A stretch of DNA of 64,000 nucleotides, taken from positions 558,001 through 622,000 of the forward strand of contig NZ_PIPR01000001.1 in NCBI RefSeq assembly GCF_003987355.1, in the 5' to 3' direction. Made by a program: the position numbers and the translations under genes. The DNA is from Pseudidiomarina aestuarii (lineage in GTDB: Bacteria > Pseudomonadota > Gammaproteobacteria > Enterobacterales > Alteromonadaceae). Shown here in pieces: positions 28,091 to 38,788 of the stretch (its first letter is position 1; each line of letters begins with the position of its first letter). The notes under the pieces were generated by a model, which did not search any database, was not told the origin of the DNA, and worked only from the letters and a program-made list of their open reading frames with translations.

Positions 28091-31000
28091 ACACAGCGCG
28101 CTACTATTTGAATAGGATGCTCAATGGGTTGTCCAGCGAATCGTTTCACTTGTGAACGACACGAGAATCCGGTTGCCACATGCCCGACATCACTGCGCGC
28201 CAACGGCTCTTGCCAACTCATCTCAAACAGTCGCTTGCTCGTGTCTTGGTGCGTTTGTTCATGTCCAAAGGTACCAGCCATACCGCAACATCCGGTTGCG
28301 GTCACTTCGAGCTCTAAGTTCATGCGCTGAAATATCTGTTGCCAGTGTTTAGCCGACTCCGGCACCGCTGTTTGTTCAGTGCAATGCGACAGTAATTGCC
28401 AGCGGTTATGAGCCAGTGTGTGATTCGCAGATGGCGATAATTTATCACTCTGTTGCATCAACCACGCTTGGACACCATTGACAGTAAAAGTAAACGATTG
28501 GCCTACCGGCGCAAACTGCCGATATTCATCCTGAAAGCACAAAGCTGTCGAAGAATCTAAGCCCACCAGCGCCACACCAGCATCTGCTAACCGTTGCAAC
28601 TGCGGCCCCACAGTCGCCACTGTTTTCGAAAATTCGTGCAGAAAACCTTTCACATGCTGCGCCTTCCCGTTACCGATAAAGCGCAAGAGTATAGGTTCGA
28701 AGCCCATGGCTGCCGCAACGTGTCCAAATGCCTGCACGACTTTCGCGTCATAAAAGCTGGTGAATGGATCTTGTACAATCACCACCGACTGAGCTAACTG
28801 CTCCGGCGGCTTTGCCAAGATTCCATCAACGTCAGCCGTCGACCACTGCCACTGTTGGCTCAATGCGGGAGTTGATAACCGCGGCGCATCCACATAACCC
28901 ACCACTCGTTTTAAGAACCATTCAGTCACTGGATTATGCGTCAGAACGTTGCTAAAACGAGGCCATCTTGCCAGAACTGGCGCAAGACGCTCGACATCTC
29001 GAACCATTTTGTCTTTGGTCGGCCGCGCATACCGTTGGTGGTACCAGCTCAAGAACCGCGCTCGGAAATTTGGTACATCAACCTTAACTGGACATTGTGT
29101 TGCGCAGGCCTTGCACGCCAAACAGGTATCCATGGCTTGCTTCACTTCATGGTTAAAGTCATTCGGGCTAAGGCGTGGTTTAAAGCGATTCTCGAGCCAA
29201 GTTCGCTGCGGTGGTATGCCACTGACATCCATGTCTTGAACGCTATTCAGACGCAACCATTCGCGGATTAACGTCGCTCGTCCTTTCGGCGAATATTGGC
29301 GATTACCCGTTGCTTTGTATGACGGGCACATAGCCGATTCCGGGACATAGTTGAAGCACAAACCATTACCATTACAATTCATGGCTGGTTGATAGGCCTC
29401 GCGCATGGTAATCGGAATTTGCCTATCATAATGCCCGCGTAATTCAGCTTGTACGCCCTGCAACGACTCATCGCTGCCATATGGCGTCGCCAACTTACCC
29501 GGATTGAGTCGATTATCAGGATCAAACGCACGCTTCACTTTCTGAATTTCAGGATACAGCTCACCAAAAAACTTAGGCGCATACTCTGAGCGGTAGCCCT
29601 TACCATGCTCGCCCCACATCAGGCCGTTGTATTTAGCTGTTAGTTCAGCCACTTGATCGCTAATGGTTCGAACGAGTGCTTCATCAATTGGATCCGCCAT
29701 ATCCAGCGCTGGGCGCACGTGCAAAACTCCTGCGTCGACGTGACCAAACATACCATAATGAAGTTGGTGGCTATCCAGGACAGCGCGAAACTCAAGAATA
29801 AAGTCTGCTAAGTGCTCCGGCGGGACTGCCGTATCCTCAACAAAAGCAATGGGCTTGCGCTTTCCTTTAGTTGCACCTAACAAACCCACGGCCTTTTTGC
29901 GCATGGCATAAATGGTTTGGATGCTCGCTGCATCGGCACAAATCTGATAGCCAATTACCCCTCTTGGATCCGCGCTGCCTAGCTGCGCATCAAGCGTGTC
30001 AATCAGTTGCTCAACTTTGGCGTCGAGTGCTGCTGAGTCCGTTGCAGTGAACTCCACCATATTAATGCCGTTCATGGTTTGCCCATCGACATCCTGCAAA
30101 TGCTCGGCAACCTGATGCCAAATGATATCTTCGCGAGCGAGATTTAAGACATTGCTATCTATAGTTTCTACCGACGTAGCTTGCGCTTTGACTAATGTCC
30201 GCGCATGCCGCAGCGCGGCTTGGAAATCACTGTACTTAACATTCACCAAGACCTTGCAACGAGGTATGCGGGTTAAATTTAACGTCGCTTCGGTCACGAT
30301 CGCTAAGGTCCCCTCAGAGCCAGCAATCAACCGCGAAAGGTCAATGGTGTCCTGCTGCGGATCATAGCAATGCTTGAGGTCATAACCGGTTAGAAAACGA
30401 TTCAGTGGAGGAAACTTTGCGTCAATAGCTGGACGTTGCTCAACACAACTTTCAATGGCCTGCCGATACAACGCAGCTTCTAAAGAATCACCTGTTGCAC
30501 GATTGCGAGCTTCCGACAACGGTACTGGAGCCGTTTGGATAACTTCACCATTGGTTAACACTGCTGTCAAACCCAGGATGTGGTCGCTGGTTTTGCCGTA
30601 CACTAATGAGCCCTGCCCGGACGCATCCGTGTTGATCATGCCGCCAATAGTCGCGCGATTCGATGTCGATAAATCGGGAGAAAAGAAGAAACCTGATGGC
30701 TTTACACTATCATTGAGCTGATCTTTGATAACACCAGCCTGGCACACCACTTGCGCGTTCTCTGCATCGACGTTCAGTACTGCACGCATGTGCCGACTGA
30801 GATCAATCACTAACCAATGTGTCAGCGACTGCCCATTAGTGCCAGTACCACCGCCCCGCGGAGCAAAGCGAATGGGGCGAAACTCATCCGACTGTGCCAA
30901 TTGGAAAATCAGCTGAACCGCCGCTGTGGTCCGCGGATAAACGACACCTTGGGGGAGCCGTTGGTAAATACTGTTGTCGGTTGCAGCAATCAAACGCTGA

Positions 31001-31137
31001 CCGTACGTATTCTCAATGTCTCCCGCAAAGCCTTGTTGTTCAAGCTCAAGCAAAAAGCGTTGATACAGGCTGTCTGATCGCGTTTCACGGCGATCAGCCG
31101 GTGTATGTTCGGGTAACTGCTGAACCACGGACGCCAA
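28069..31137 (-). CDS. ydiJ: FAD/Fe-S D-2-hydroxyglutarate dehydrogenase-like enzyme
   Basis: This is a 1022-residue orthologue of E. coli YdiJ, which oxidises D-2-hydroxyglutarate to 2-oxoglutarate. An N-terminal FAD-binding PCMH domain (IRFAPRGGGTGTNGQSLT) is followed by an FAD-linked oxidase C-domain and then a 4Fe-4S ferredoxin region (CLACKACATQCPVKVDVP, around 650-670). A C-terminal CCG-type domain contains ATGCCGMAGTFGH. I start it at TTG 31137 because TAGGAG, overlapping the ppsA stop, lies 10 nt upstream. A GTG three codons later is an alternative. It is co-transcribed with ppsA. Its C-terminus is built from a heptad repeat. Confidence 0.9.
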   Translation of the reverse strand: MASVVQQLPEHTPADRRETRSDSLYQRFLLELEQQGFAGDIENTYGQRLIAATDNSIYQRLPQGVVYPRTTAAVQLIFQLAQSDEFRPIRFAPRGGGTGTNGQSLTHWLVIDLSRHMRAVLNVDAENAQVVCQAGVIKDQLNDSVKPSGFFFSPDLSTSNRATIGGMINTDASGQGSLVYGKTSDHILGLTAVLTNGEVIQTAPVPLSEARNRATGDSLEAALYRQAIESCVEQRPAIDAKFPPLNRFLTGYDLKHCYDPQQDTIDLSRLIAGSEGTLAIVTEATLNLTRIPRCKVLVNVKYSDFQAALRHARTLVKAQATSVETIDSNVLNLAREDIIWHQVAEHLQDVDGQTMNGINMVEFTATDSAALDAKVEQLIDTLDAQLGSADPRGVIGYQICADAASIQTIYAMRKKAVGLLGATKGKRKPIAFVEDTAVPPEHLADFILEFRAVLDSHQLHYGMFGHVDAGVLHVRPALDMADPIDEALVRTISDQVAELTAKYNGLMWGEHGKGYRSEYAPKFFGELYPEIQKVKRAFDPDNRLNPGKLATPYGSDESLQGVQAELRGHYDRQIPITMREAYQPAMNCNGNGLCFNYVPESAMCPSYKATGNRQYSPKGRATLIREWLRLNSVQDMDVSGIPPQRTWLENRFKPRLSPNDFNHEVKQAMDTCLACKACATQCPVKVDVPNFRARFLSWYHQRYARPTKDKMVRDVERLAPVLARWPRFSNVLTHNPVTEWFLKRVVGYVDAPRLSTPALSQQWQWSTADVDGILAKPPEQLAQSVVIVQDPFTSFYDAKVVQAFGHVAAAMGFEPILLRFIGNGKAQHVKGFLHEFSKTVATVGPQLQRLADAGVALVGLDSSTALCFQDEYRQFAPVGQSFTFTVNGVQAWLMQQSDKLSPSANHTLAHNRWQLLSHCTEQTAVPESAKHWQQIFQRMNLELEVTATGCCGMAGTFGHEQTHQDTSKRLFEMSWQEPLARSDVGHVATGFSCRSQVKRFAGQPIEHPIQIVARCVVSESEK

Positions 31138-31150
31138 GTTGGCTATGCTC

Positions 31151-33529
31151 CTACAACTGTTTGGCTAAATACAACCAAGTTTCGACAACGGTATCAGGAT
31201 TAAGTGATACGGAATCAATGCCTTGTTCGACCAACCAAGCAGCGAAATCAGGATGATCAGATGGACCCTGACCGCAAATACCGACGTATTTGCCCTTCTT
31301 CTTCGCAGCCTGAATAGCCATCGATAACATCGCTTTGACGGCTTCATTGCGTTCATCAAATAAGTGCGCAATCACGCCAGAGTCACGATCAAGCCCCAAG
31401 GTGAGCTGGGTTAAATCATTGGAACCAATTGAGAAACCATCAAAAATATCAAGGAATTGCTCTGCCAATAAGGCATTGGACGGCAGTTCACACATCATAA
31501 TCACGCGTAAACCGTTCTCGCCTTGGTAGAGGCCTTGCTCACGCAACAACTCGATCACTTGACGGCCTTCGTCAAGCGTTCGTACAAACGGAATCATAAT
31601 TTCAATATTGCGCAACCCCATGTCGTTGCGAACGCGTTTGATAGCCTCACATTCCATCGCAAAACATTCGCGGAAGTCTTCCGAAATATAGCGTGAAGCA
31701 CCACGGAAACCGAGCATCGGGTTCTCTTCATGTGGCTCGTATTGGCGACCGCCCACCAGGTTGGCATATTCGTTTGATTTAAAGTCAGACATACGCACGA
31801 TCACGCGTTCAGGCGCAAAGGCTGCACCTAACGTTGAAATTCCTTCGGCCAGTTTGCTGACATAGTATTCACGCGGACTCGAGTAACCTGCCATAAATCC
31901 GCTGATTTCTTTCTGTAGTTCCGGTGTCTGTTGATCAAAATTCAATAACGCTTTCGGATGCACACCAATCATTCGATTAATGATGAATTCGAGACGCGCC
32001 AAGCCCACACCCGCATGCGGTAAACCTGCGAAATCAAAAGCACGGTCAGGATTACCCACATTCATCATAATTTTTAGTGGCAAATCCGGCATTGCACCAA
32101 TATCCGACTGCGTGACATCAAACGATAATTCGCCGTCGTAGATGAATCCGGTATCGCCTTCAGCACAGGACACTGTAACCGCTTGGCCTGCAGCAATGCG
32201 CGCGGTCGCGTCACCACAACCCACCACGGCCGGAATGCCGAGTTCACGCGCAATAATGGCCGCGTGACAGGTTCGCCCACCACGATTCGTCACAATGGCG
32301 GCAGCCCGCTTCATGATAGGTTCCCAATCCGGGTCCGTCATATCAGTCACGAGTACATCGCCTGGCTGAACTTGATCCATCTCTGAGATATCGTTGAGAA
32401 CTCGAGCCACACCAGCACCGATGCGTTGACCGATAGCACGACCGGTTGCCACCACTGCGGTCTTTTCTTGTAGCGCATAGCGCTCAACTGATTGGCCTGA
32501 CTTATTGGACTGAACGGTCTCTGGACGTGCCTGGACAATGTATAACTTGCCATCGATGCCGTCTTTCGCCCACTCGATGTCCATAGGACGACCATAATGC
32601 TTCTCAATAATGACTGCTTGTTTCGCTAATTCTTGGACTTCATCATCGGTAATGGAGAACGTTTGACTTAATGCGGGGTCAATATCGACAATCGCCGTTT
32701 GCTGACCATGCTTTTGGCTATCGGCATAGATCATTTGAATCTTTTTACTGCCGAGATTACGGCGTAATACTGCTGGTTTTTTGCGCGCGAGTGTCGGTTT
32801 ATGGACGTAGAATTCATCCGGATTTACGGCTCCCTGCACCACCATTTCACCAAGCCCGAATGATGAGGTAATAAATACCACATCTTCAAAGCCGGATTCA
32901 GTATCAATAGTAAACAGCACGCCAGACGCAGCAATGTCACTGCGGACCATACGCTGGATGCCAGCCGACAGCGCTACGCCTCGATGGTCATAACCTTGAT
33001 GGACACGATATGAAATAGCGCGATCATTGAATAAAGATGCGAAGACATGCTTAATCGCTTCCATAATGGCGTCAATACCACGCACATTCAGGAATGTCTC
33101 TTGTTGTCCTGCAAATGAGGCATCCGGCATATCTTCAGCCGTCGCGGAGCTGCGAACAGCAAAGCTCACTTCAGCATTGCCATCGCTGAGTTTTTGATAA
33201 GCAGCACGGATCGCTTGATCCAATTCAGGTTGAAAAGGCGTCTCAATGACCCACTGCCGAATTTGTTTACCCGCTTCGGCCAGTGCTTTTACATCGTTGG
33301 TATCGAGGGTGTCGAGCAATGCGTAGATACGGTCATTGACACCACTTTGCTCGAGAAATTCGTTAAACGCATCCGCAGTGGTGGCAAAGCCATTTGGAAC
33401 CGATACGCCGACTCCGGCCAGATTACTAATCATCTCACCTAACGATGCGTTTTTCCCACCAACGCGACCGACATCATTCATCCCTAATTGATCGTACCAA
33501 AGCACATAATCTTGCACGTTATTCTGCAC
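31151..33529 (-). CDS. ppsA: Phosphoenolpyruvate synthase
   Basis: This 792-residue enzyme converts pyruvate and ATP to PEP, AMP and phosphate for gluconeogenesis, which fits growth on amino acids. The N-terminal ATP-grasp domain begins [13 protein letters not shown]. The swivelling phosphohistidine domain has [15 protein letters not shown] with the active H422. The C-terminal TIM barrel ends with [14 protein letters not shown], which carries the catalytic cysteine. It is divergent from ppsR, its own regulatory protein, across 132 nt, and is followed by ydiJ 13 nt later. Confidence 0.97.
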   Translation of the reverse strand: MQNNVQDYVLWYDQLGMNDVGRVGGKNASLGEMISNLAGVGVSVPNGFATTADAFNEFLEQSGVNDRIYALLDTLDTNDVKALAEAGKQIRQWVIETPFQPELDQAIRAAYQKLSDGNAEVSFAVRSSATAEDMPDASFAGQQETFLNVRGIDAIMEAIKHVFASLFNDRAISYRVHQGYDHRGVALSAGIQRMVRSDIAASGVLFTIDTESGFEDVVFITSSFGLGEMVVQGAVNPDEFYVHKPTLARKKPAVLRRNLGSKKIQMIYADSQKHGQQTAIVDIDPALSQTFSITDDEVQELAKQAVIIEKHYGRPMDIEWAKDGIDGKLYIVQARPETVQSNKSGQSVERYALQEKTAVVATGRAIGQRIGAGVARVLNDISEMDQVQPGDVLVTDMTDPDWEPIMKRAAAIVTNRGGRTCHAAIIARELGIPAVVGCGDATARIAAGQAVTVSCAEGDTGFIYDGELSFDVTQSDIGAMPDLPLKIMMNVGNPDRAFDFAGLPHAGVGLARLEFIINRMIGVHPKALLNFDQQTPELQKEISGFMAGYSSPREYYVSKLAEGISTLGAAFAPERVIVRMSDFKSNEYANLVGGRQYEPHEENPMLGFRGASRYISEDFRECFAMECEAIKRVRNDMGLRNIEIMIPFVRTLDEGRQVIELLREQGLYQGENGLRVIMMCELPSNALLAEQFLDIFDGFSIGSNDLTQLTLGLDRDSGVIAHLFDERNEAVKAMLSMAIQAAKKKGKYVGICGQGPSDHPDFAAWLVEQGIDSVSLNPDTVVETWLYLAKQL

Positions 33530-33661
33530 CGTAAGTTTCCTCGTGAGTTAGACTAGAGTGCGACCTCACTGCGGCCACGTCGTTGGAAAAACTGCGGTTT
33601 ATTTTACACGTTGCTATGGCACAAGTTAACATCCGAGACGAATTAACTGGGGATACTTTCT

Positions 33662-34471
33662 ATGCGCACGGTTTTTTATATTTCAGATGGCACCGCACGA
33701 ACCGCTGAGGCCTTTGGTAAAGCGATGTTATCAATGTTTCCGTTAAAGGTGGAACATCGAACGCTCGCGTTCATTGATTCACCGGAAAAAGCCGATGCTG
33801 CCGTGAAACGCATTAATTCCGCTCATCAACAAAGTGGTGAACGGCCGATTATCTTTCACACCTTTGTCAGCGTTGATATCAAGCGCATCATTACCGCGAG
33901 CCAAGGTAGCTGTTACGATTTCTTAGATTATTTTGTCGCGCCGTTGAGCCGGGAACTGGGCATTCCAGCACAACCCAAAACACATCGGACTCACGGTATT
34001 CAAGAAGATTATGATTTTCGAATTGAGGCAATCAACTACACCCTCGCTAACGATGACGGTAGTAATATCGCAGATTATGATGAAGCCGATATTATTTTAC
34101 TGGGCGTTTCACGTACCGGCAAAACACCAACCAGCCTCTATTTAGCGCTTCAATATGGTATCAAAGCTGCAAATTACCCGATTACCGATGATGATGACTT
34201 TGAACATTTGCAGTTGCCTCGGGCACTCAAACCCCATCGGCATAAAATTTTTGGTTTAACGCTCGAAGCTCAACGCTTGCATGAAATTCGCAGTAAACGC
34301 CGCGAGGGCAGCAAATATGCGTCGATGCAACAATGTCGATTTGAATTGAATGCGGTGGAGCAACTCTACCGTCGCGAGGCTATTCCATTTCTGGATAGCA
34401 CCCGCTTCTCGGTCGAAGAAATTGCAGCGAAAATACTTAACGAAACCAATCTAGAGCGGCATCGCTACTGA
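33662..34471 (+). CDS. ppsR: PEP synthase regulatory protein (kinase/pyrophosphorylase)
   Basis: This is a 269-residue DUF299 protein that inactivates PpsA by ADP-dependent phosphorylation and reactivates it by phosphorolysis. The P-loop GVSRTGKT is at 148-155, followed by the PTSLYLA typical of this family. The N-terminus [19 protein letters not shown] is conserved. Its last two codons and stop (CGCTACTGA) already form the first GCTACTG heptad of the repeat block that follows, so the protein ends in R-Y within repeat DNA. Confidence 0.95.
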   Translation: MRTVFYISDGTARTAEAFGKAMLSMFPLKVEHRTLAFIDSPEKADAAVKRINSAHQQSGERPIIFHTFVSVDIKRIITASQGSCYDFLDYFVAPLSRELGIPAQPKTHRTHGIQEDYDFRIEAINYTLANDDGSNIADYDEADIILLGVSRTGKTPTSLYLALQYGIKAANYPITDDDDFEHLQLPRALKPHRHKIFGLTLEAQRLHEIRSKRREGSKYASMQQCRFELNAVEQLYRREAIPFLDSTRFSVEEIAAKILNETNLERHRY

Positions 34472-34640
34472 TGAGCTACTAGCTACTGGCTACTGGCTAC
34501 TAGTTATTGGCTACTCGCAAGATCCGATCTAAGCATTTCTAGTAACCAGTAACCAATAGCTAATAACGGTTTTAGTTACTGGCTACCCGCAAGAGCAGCT
34601 CTGCGCTTTTCTAGTAACCAATAGCCAATAGCCAGTAGCG
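34464..34640. repeat. Heptad repeat block A (two inverted elements)
   Basis: The block fills the gap between the convergent ppsR and DUF1338 genes. Element 1 (34464-34567) has a left arm of GCTACTG/GCTACTA-type heptads, a core around 34516-34540 (CGCAAGATCCGATCT...), and a right arm of the complementary heptads (CTAGTAACCAGTAACC). Element 2 (34574-34640) repeats the plan with a shorter left arm and the core CGCAAGAGCAGCTCTGCGC. The arms can fold back into a long hairpin on either strand. The first heptad lies inside the end of ppsR. Confidence 0.85.
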
Positions 34641-34647
34641 CTTCGAG

Positions 34648-35445
34648 TTATTTAGCGTTCGTGCTCTCGAAGATTTTATCAGCGGAGGCAGCCACGAACC
34701 CAGTGTAGAGCTGGTTTGGAGCAATCTCGTAGCGCTTCGCGAACTCATAGAAACAACTTGGAATCACTTTTTCCATATCACTAAAACGCACGGCAGTGTG
34801 ATCCGCCAAGGTCGATGATTGTTCCAAGAATACATCGCTCGAACCTTTGATTTCGCCACCTGAGGTGTTGAGTTGGAAGCCAGCATTTTTCAATGTTTGA
34901 TTCACTTGCTCAAGCGAATCGTAATCCGGCAACTCATTCACGTTGACCGTAAAGTGGTTCGCACGGAAACCAAAGGCAGCCATCCACGCTGCATACTCAC
35001 TCTCTTCGAGCAGACGTTCATAATCTGTGCTGCTGATTTGCCAATGCGCACCGGAATACAAGAAGTCTTCCGCAGTCACCGCAGAAGCAGGAACTTGGTC
35101 GACCAAATTCTTTACAATGCGTTGCAACTCTGGGGAAAAACTTTCCACCAACAACTCACTAATGAATATTTTCGGCAGGCGCGGATCACTGTGTTCGTAG
35201 TGTTTTGCCACCAAACGCTTTTCTTCAAAAACGTAATCGCCTTTTGCTTCATAGCCCATCGCAATGAAATGCGCGGCCAGAGCCTCTAAGCCCACAGGGG
35301 CTATATTAAAAGTGCGGAAGGCGACATGGTCATTGATGATGTCGCGGCCCTTCCCTAAAACCTCATGCACTTTTGCTGCGGAGGGAGTTAACTGAATGTA
35401 ATCTTGCCAAAGGTTCTCAAAAAACTGCATCACTGATTGTGACAT
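34648..35445 (-). CDS. DUF1338 family protein, possible 2-oxoadipate dioxygenase/decarboxylase relative
   Basis: This is a 265-residue protein of the DUF1338 family, the family of P. putida HglS. HglS is an Fe(II) enzyme that turns 2-oxoadipate into D-2-hydroxyglutarate. H40 and R44 (NDHVAFRTF) and H164 (RANHFTVNVNEL) are plausible counterparts of its metal and substrate residues. A glutamate near 209 may be the third ligand. The protein is much shorter than HglS (about 460), so it belongs to a compact subgroup and its substrate may differ. A D-2-hydroxyglutarate dehydrogenase homologue (ydiJ) lies 3.5 kb away. Confidence 0.75.
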   Translation of the reverse strand: MSQSVMQFFENLWQDYIQLTPSAAKVHEVLGKGRDIINDHVAFRTFNIAPVGLEALAAHFIAMGYEAKGDYVFEEKRLVAKHYEHSDPRLPKIFISELLVESFSPELQRIVKNLVDQVPASAVTAEDFLYSGAHWQISSTDYERLLEESEYAAWMAAFGFRANHFTVNVNELPDYDSLEQVNQTLKNAGFQLNTSGGEIKGSSDVFLEQSSTLADHTAVRFSDMEKVIPSCFYEFAKRYEIAPNQLYTGFVAASADKIFESTNAK

Positions 35446-35480
35446 AGACTGCTATAACCTCGAAACTGTCGACGATAAAC

Positions 35481-36839
35481 TTAACCACGGCCATTGCGTG
35501 CATCACGCAATGAGTCCGCTACCAGAAACGCTAACTCAAGAACTTGATCTGCATTTAATCGAGGATCGCACTGCGTCTTATAGCGTTGCGTCAAATCGTG
35601 TTCGCTGATTTGATACGCCCCACCAGTGCATTCAGTGACATCCTCACCCGTCATTTCGAGATGTACGCCGCCAGGGTATGTTCCTTCGGCATGGTGTACA
35701 GCAAAAAATTCGCGTAACTCGGTATGAATGGCATCGAAGTTACGTGTTTTCAGGCCATTTTCAGCCTTCACCGTATTGCCATGCATCGGGTCGCTCGACC
35801 ACACTACATGCCGACCTTCAGCTTTGACTCGCCGTAGGATTCTCGGCAGGTTATCGGCTAGATTGTTGGCACCCATGCGAGTAATGAGAGTCATTCTTCC
35901 CGGCTCGTTGAGCGGGTTCAGAATGTCTAACAATCGAATGACGTCATCAGGTTCTGTTGTAGGGCCTATTTTAACACCAAGCGGGTTATGAATACCACGC
36001 ATAAACTCAACGTGAGCGTGGTCCGGTTGCCGTGTCCGTTCACCTATCCACACCATGTGTGCAGAGCAGTCGTAAGGCAAGCCTGTTAGTGTGTCAATCC
36101 GCGTCAGGGCTTCCTCATAGGACAGCAACAAAGCTTCGTGTGATGTAAATAATTGGGTTTCGTGAATCGTTGCATTGGTATCCGAATTAATCCCCAACAC
36201 TTCCATGAATTGCAGTGCTGATTGAATTTGTTCTGCTACCTCTAAATACTTTTCTTTCAGTGGATTCGCGGCGACAAAGCTCATATTCCACTTATGAACT
36301 TTATGCAGGTCTGCTAAACCACCCTGTGCAAATGCACGCAATAAGTTCAAGGTTGCCGCCGAGTGATGATACGCCTGTATCATCCGCTGTGGATCAGGCT
36401 GTCTAGCTGCGGAGTTAAAATCCGAACCATTGATAATGTCACCGCGATAAATAGGTAATTCAACGCCATCAATCGTCTCAGTGCCACTCGAGCGAGGTTT
36501 TGCATATTGCCCCGCCATCCTCGCTACTTTGGTGACCGGACAGGAGCCTGCAAAAGTCATAACGATTGCCATCTGTAAGATGACTTTGAACGTATCCCGA
36601 ATTTTGGGTGCATTAAAGTCTGCAAAAGACTCTGCACAATCACCACCCTGCAGCAGAAACCCTTTGCCTTGACTAACTGCCGCAAGATTTTTACGCAACG
36701 CACGAATTTCCTCCGCAAATACTAGCGGAGGAAACTGTTTCAACTGCTGCTCAACAGCTTGAAGTTCGGTTGGGGAAGCATAGTCGGGTTGTTGTAAAAT
36801 TGGCTTTTCTCGCCAACTCCGCGAGTTCCAATTAGTCAT
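35481..36839 (-). CDS. DAHP synthase, class II
   Basis: This 452-residue enzyme condenses PEP and erythrose 4-phosphate in the first step of aromatic amino acid synthesis. It belongs to the class II (plant/Mycobacterium-like) family. It begins [17 protein letters not shown] and has [16 protein letters not shown] with the metal-binding cysteine, [15 protein letters not shown], and [16 protein letters not shown]. Class II enzymes are unrelated in sequence to the AroF/G/H of enterics. In E. coli aroH occupies the comparable place near ppsA/ppsR, so the pathway position is conserved while the enzyme class differs. Confidence 0.95.
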   Translation of the reverse strand: MTNWNSRSWREKPILQQPDYASPTELQAVEQQLKQFPPLVFAEEIRALRKNLAAVSQGKGFLLQGGDCAESFADFNAPKIRDTFKVILQMAIVMTFAGSCPVTKVARMAGQYAKPRSSGTETIDGVELPIYRGDIINGSDFNSAARQPDPQRMIQAYHHSAATLNLLRAFAQGGLADLHKVHKWNMSFVAANPLKEKYLEVAEQIQSALQFMEVLGINSDTNATIHETQLFTSHEALLLSYEEALTRIDTLTGLPYDCSAHMVWIGERTRQPDHAHVEFMRGIHNPLGVKIGPTTEPDDVIRLLDILNPLNEPGRMTLITRMGANNLADNLPRILRRVKAEGRHVVWSSDPMHGNTVKAENGLKTRNFDAIHTELREFFAVHHAEGTYPGGVHLEMTGEDVTECTGGAYQISEHDLTQRYKTQCDPRLNADQVLELAFLVADSLRDARNGRG

Positions 36840-36903
36840 GCGGTTTTCCTACTGCTTATATGAAAACACCAATGTACCGATTTACGGCGCTTGTTACAAC
36901 GCT

Positions 36904-37779
36904 TTAACGGCTATTTTCAAGCGCTTGAATACGTTTTTCGAGCGGCGGATGACTCATAAATAATTCACTGAACGAACGTTTGCTTTGTATCCCAAATGCC
37001 ATCATAGTGCCATCCAAAGTAGATTCCTGTGACCTCTGTAACCGCCGCAAAGCTGCAATCATTTTGTGTCGACCAACGAGAGCAGCGGATCCGCTGTCTG
37101 CGCGGAATTCACGTTGCCGTGAAAACCACATCACGATAATACTGGCCAAGATTCCAAAGACCACCTCAAGTACCATCACGATGCCAAAATAAGCGAAACC
37201 ACCGAGTCCCTGTCCCTCGGAATTGTTGCCACGTAATGCATTGTTAATAGCTCCAGCAATCACGCGGGCAATAAAAATCACGAAAGTATTCACTACACCT
37301 TGGATAAGCGTCAACGTGACCATATCGCCATTGGCGATGTGACTGACTTCATGCGCTAATACTGCTTCGACTTCATCTTCACTCATCGCGCGCATCAAAC
37401 CGGTGCTGACTGCCACTAACGAACTGCGTTTACTGGCTCCGGTGGCAAAAGCATTGGGCTCCGGTGAGTCGTAAATTGCCACTTCGGGCATCGGAATACC
37501 GGCTTTGCGGCTCTGTTCTTCAACTTTCCGCAGTAACCATGCTTCGGTGTTGTTACGTGGTTGCGTGATCACATGTGCACCCACTGAACGCTTTGCTAAC
37601 CATTTCGATAGAAACAGCGAGATGAATGCACCACCAAAACCAAACAGCGCAGCAAAGATCAGCAAGCCTTGGTAACCCGATGGATCCAAGCCAAAGGCCG
37701 GCATGATCAAATTCATGACTACACCAAACACCACCAAAATAGCCAAGTTTGTGGCTAAAAATAAAACAATACGCAACAT
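36904..37779 (-). CDS. htpX: Membrane protease HtpX
   Basis: This is a 291-residue zinc metalloprotease of the inner membrane, involved in quality control of membrane proteins. ATG 37779 ([17 protein letters not shown]) has GAGGACG upstream. The frame extends 18 codons further without support. Two N-terminal helices (4-25 and 38-58) precede the zinc motif H143-E-V-S-H147. Two more helices follow (about 155-190 and 195-220). The distal zinc ligand is likely in the [14 protein letters not shown] segment. The gene stands alone downstream of repeat block B. Confidence 0.95.
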   Translation of the reverse strand: MLRIVLFLATNLAILVVFGVVMNLIMPAFGLDPSGYQGLLIFAALFGFGGAFISLFLSKWLAKRSVGAHVITQPRNNTEAWLLRKVEEQSRKAGIPMPEVAIYDSPEPNAFATGASKRSSLVAVSTGLMRAMSEDEVEAVLAHEVSHIANGDMVTLTLIQGVVNTFVIFIARVIAGAINNALRGNNSEGQGLGGFAYFGIVMVLEVVFGILASIIVMWFSRQREFRADSGSAALVGRHKMIAALRRLQRSQESTLDGTMMAFGIQSKRSFSELFMSHPPLEKRIQALENSR

Positions 37780-37882
37780 ACTGACGTCCTCACGCAAGAC
37801 AACCGATACTGAGAGTATATATGGCGATCTCAAGATAAAAATTCAATTGGAATGAAGATATTTTGTTTCGCTTACCGGAACG

Positions 37883-38082
37883 CGCTACTAGCTAGTAGCT
37901 ACTGGCTATTGGCTATTAGCTATTGGCTATTAGCTATTGGCTATTAGCTACTGGCTATTAGCAAAACCTCGATCTGTGTTTTCGAGTAACTAGTAACTAA
38001 TAGCTAGTAGCTATTGGCAAAACCTCGATCTGTGTTTTCGAGTAACTAGTAACTAATAGCTAGTAGCGAGTAGCTAGTAACC
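37883..38082. repeat. Heptad repeat block B, with a 50-bp exact duplication
   Basis: The block lies between bioD and htpX. From about 37901 there are nine or so GCTATTG/GCTATTA/GCTACTG heptads. The core GCAAAACCTCGATCTGTG follows, and then inverted heptads (TAACTAGTAACTAATAGC). A 50-bp unit containing the core and the right arm occurs twice, identically, at 37961-38010 and 38017-38066 (period 56). The bioD stop (38060-38062) and its last codons lie inside the block. Seen on the minus strand, the core aligns with that of block C (GAAAACACAGATC). Confidence 0.88.
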
Positions 38083-38788
38083 GCAATTTTGTAGCGAGTG
38101 GCGAGAACACTGCCTGGCTTTCTTCAGGGGATTCTTGGTATGCGATTTCACCCAGCAGTGGTGCGGCAATCGACGCTTTTAGGGTCGCCAGGTTTTCGGC
38201 GTAGCGAGCCATGGGTTTCGGCTGACAGGTATTCGCCACCCAGCCCAACAATGGCACACGTCGCTGTTCGAGGCTTGCTACGGTGAGTAATGCATGATTG
38301 AGACAGCCTAGGCGCATCCCCACTACGAGCACAACGGGGACTTGATGTTCAGCAATCACGTCCGCTAACGAACGCTGTTGCAGTGGCAATAGCCAACCGC
38401 CTGCACCTTCCGCAATCAATAGACGTTGTTTTGCTTGCGCGCGCGATCGCTGCGCCAGCAGCAAGGTACTTACGCGCTGAACGGTCAACTCAACGCCCTC
38501 TTCTTGCGCCGCAATATGAGGTGCAATTGCTGCTCGCAGGCAGATAGGATTGACTTCGGAATAGGTGGCATCATCCGTACATGCTTGACGAAGCGCTACT
38601 GCGTCCTCATTGACCCAACCGTCATCGGTACGCTCGGCACCAGCGGCGATTAATTTACTGACCGCACAAGGAAGTCCCTGTCGCTCAAGCTCGCGAACCA
38701 GACCGGTGGTAACGAAAGTCTTCCCAATTTCGGTATCTGTACCTGTAACAAAAATAGAATCATACTTGAGTTTTTGTAATTCATTCAT
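38060..38788 (-). CDS. bioD: Dethiobiotin synthetase
   Basis: This 242-residue enzyme closes the ureido ring of dethiobiotin using ATP and CO2. The P-loop GTDTEIGKT is at 16-24. EGAGGWLLPL and VVGMRLGCLNHALL follow as in the family. The ribosome start overlaps the bioC stop by 8 nt, so the two are coupled. The C-terminal residues R-L-L-A-T-R-Y and the TAG stop come from repeat block B, so the original C-terminus has been replaced or extended by repeat sequence. Confidence 0.95.
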   Translation of the reverse strand: MNELQKLKYDSIFVTGTDTEIGKTFVTTGLVRELERQGLPCAVSKLIAAGAERTDDGWVNEDAVALRQACTDDATYSEVNPICLRAAIAPHIAAQEEGVELTVQRVSTLLLAQRSRAQAKQRLLIAEGAGGWLLPLQQRSLADVIAEHQVPVVLVVGMRLGCLNHALLTVASLEQRRVPLLGWVANTCQPKPMARYAENLATLKASIAAPLLGEIAYQESPEESQAVFSPLATKLRLLATRY

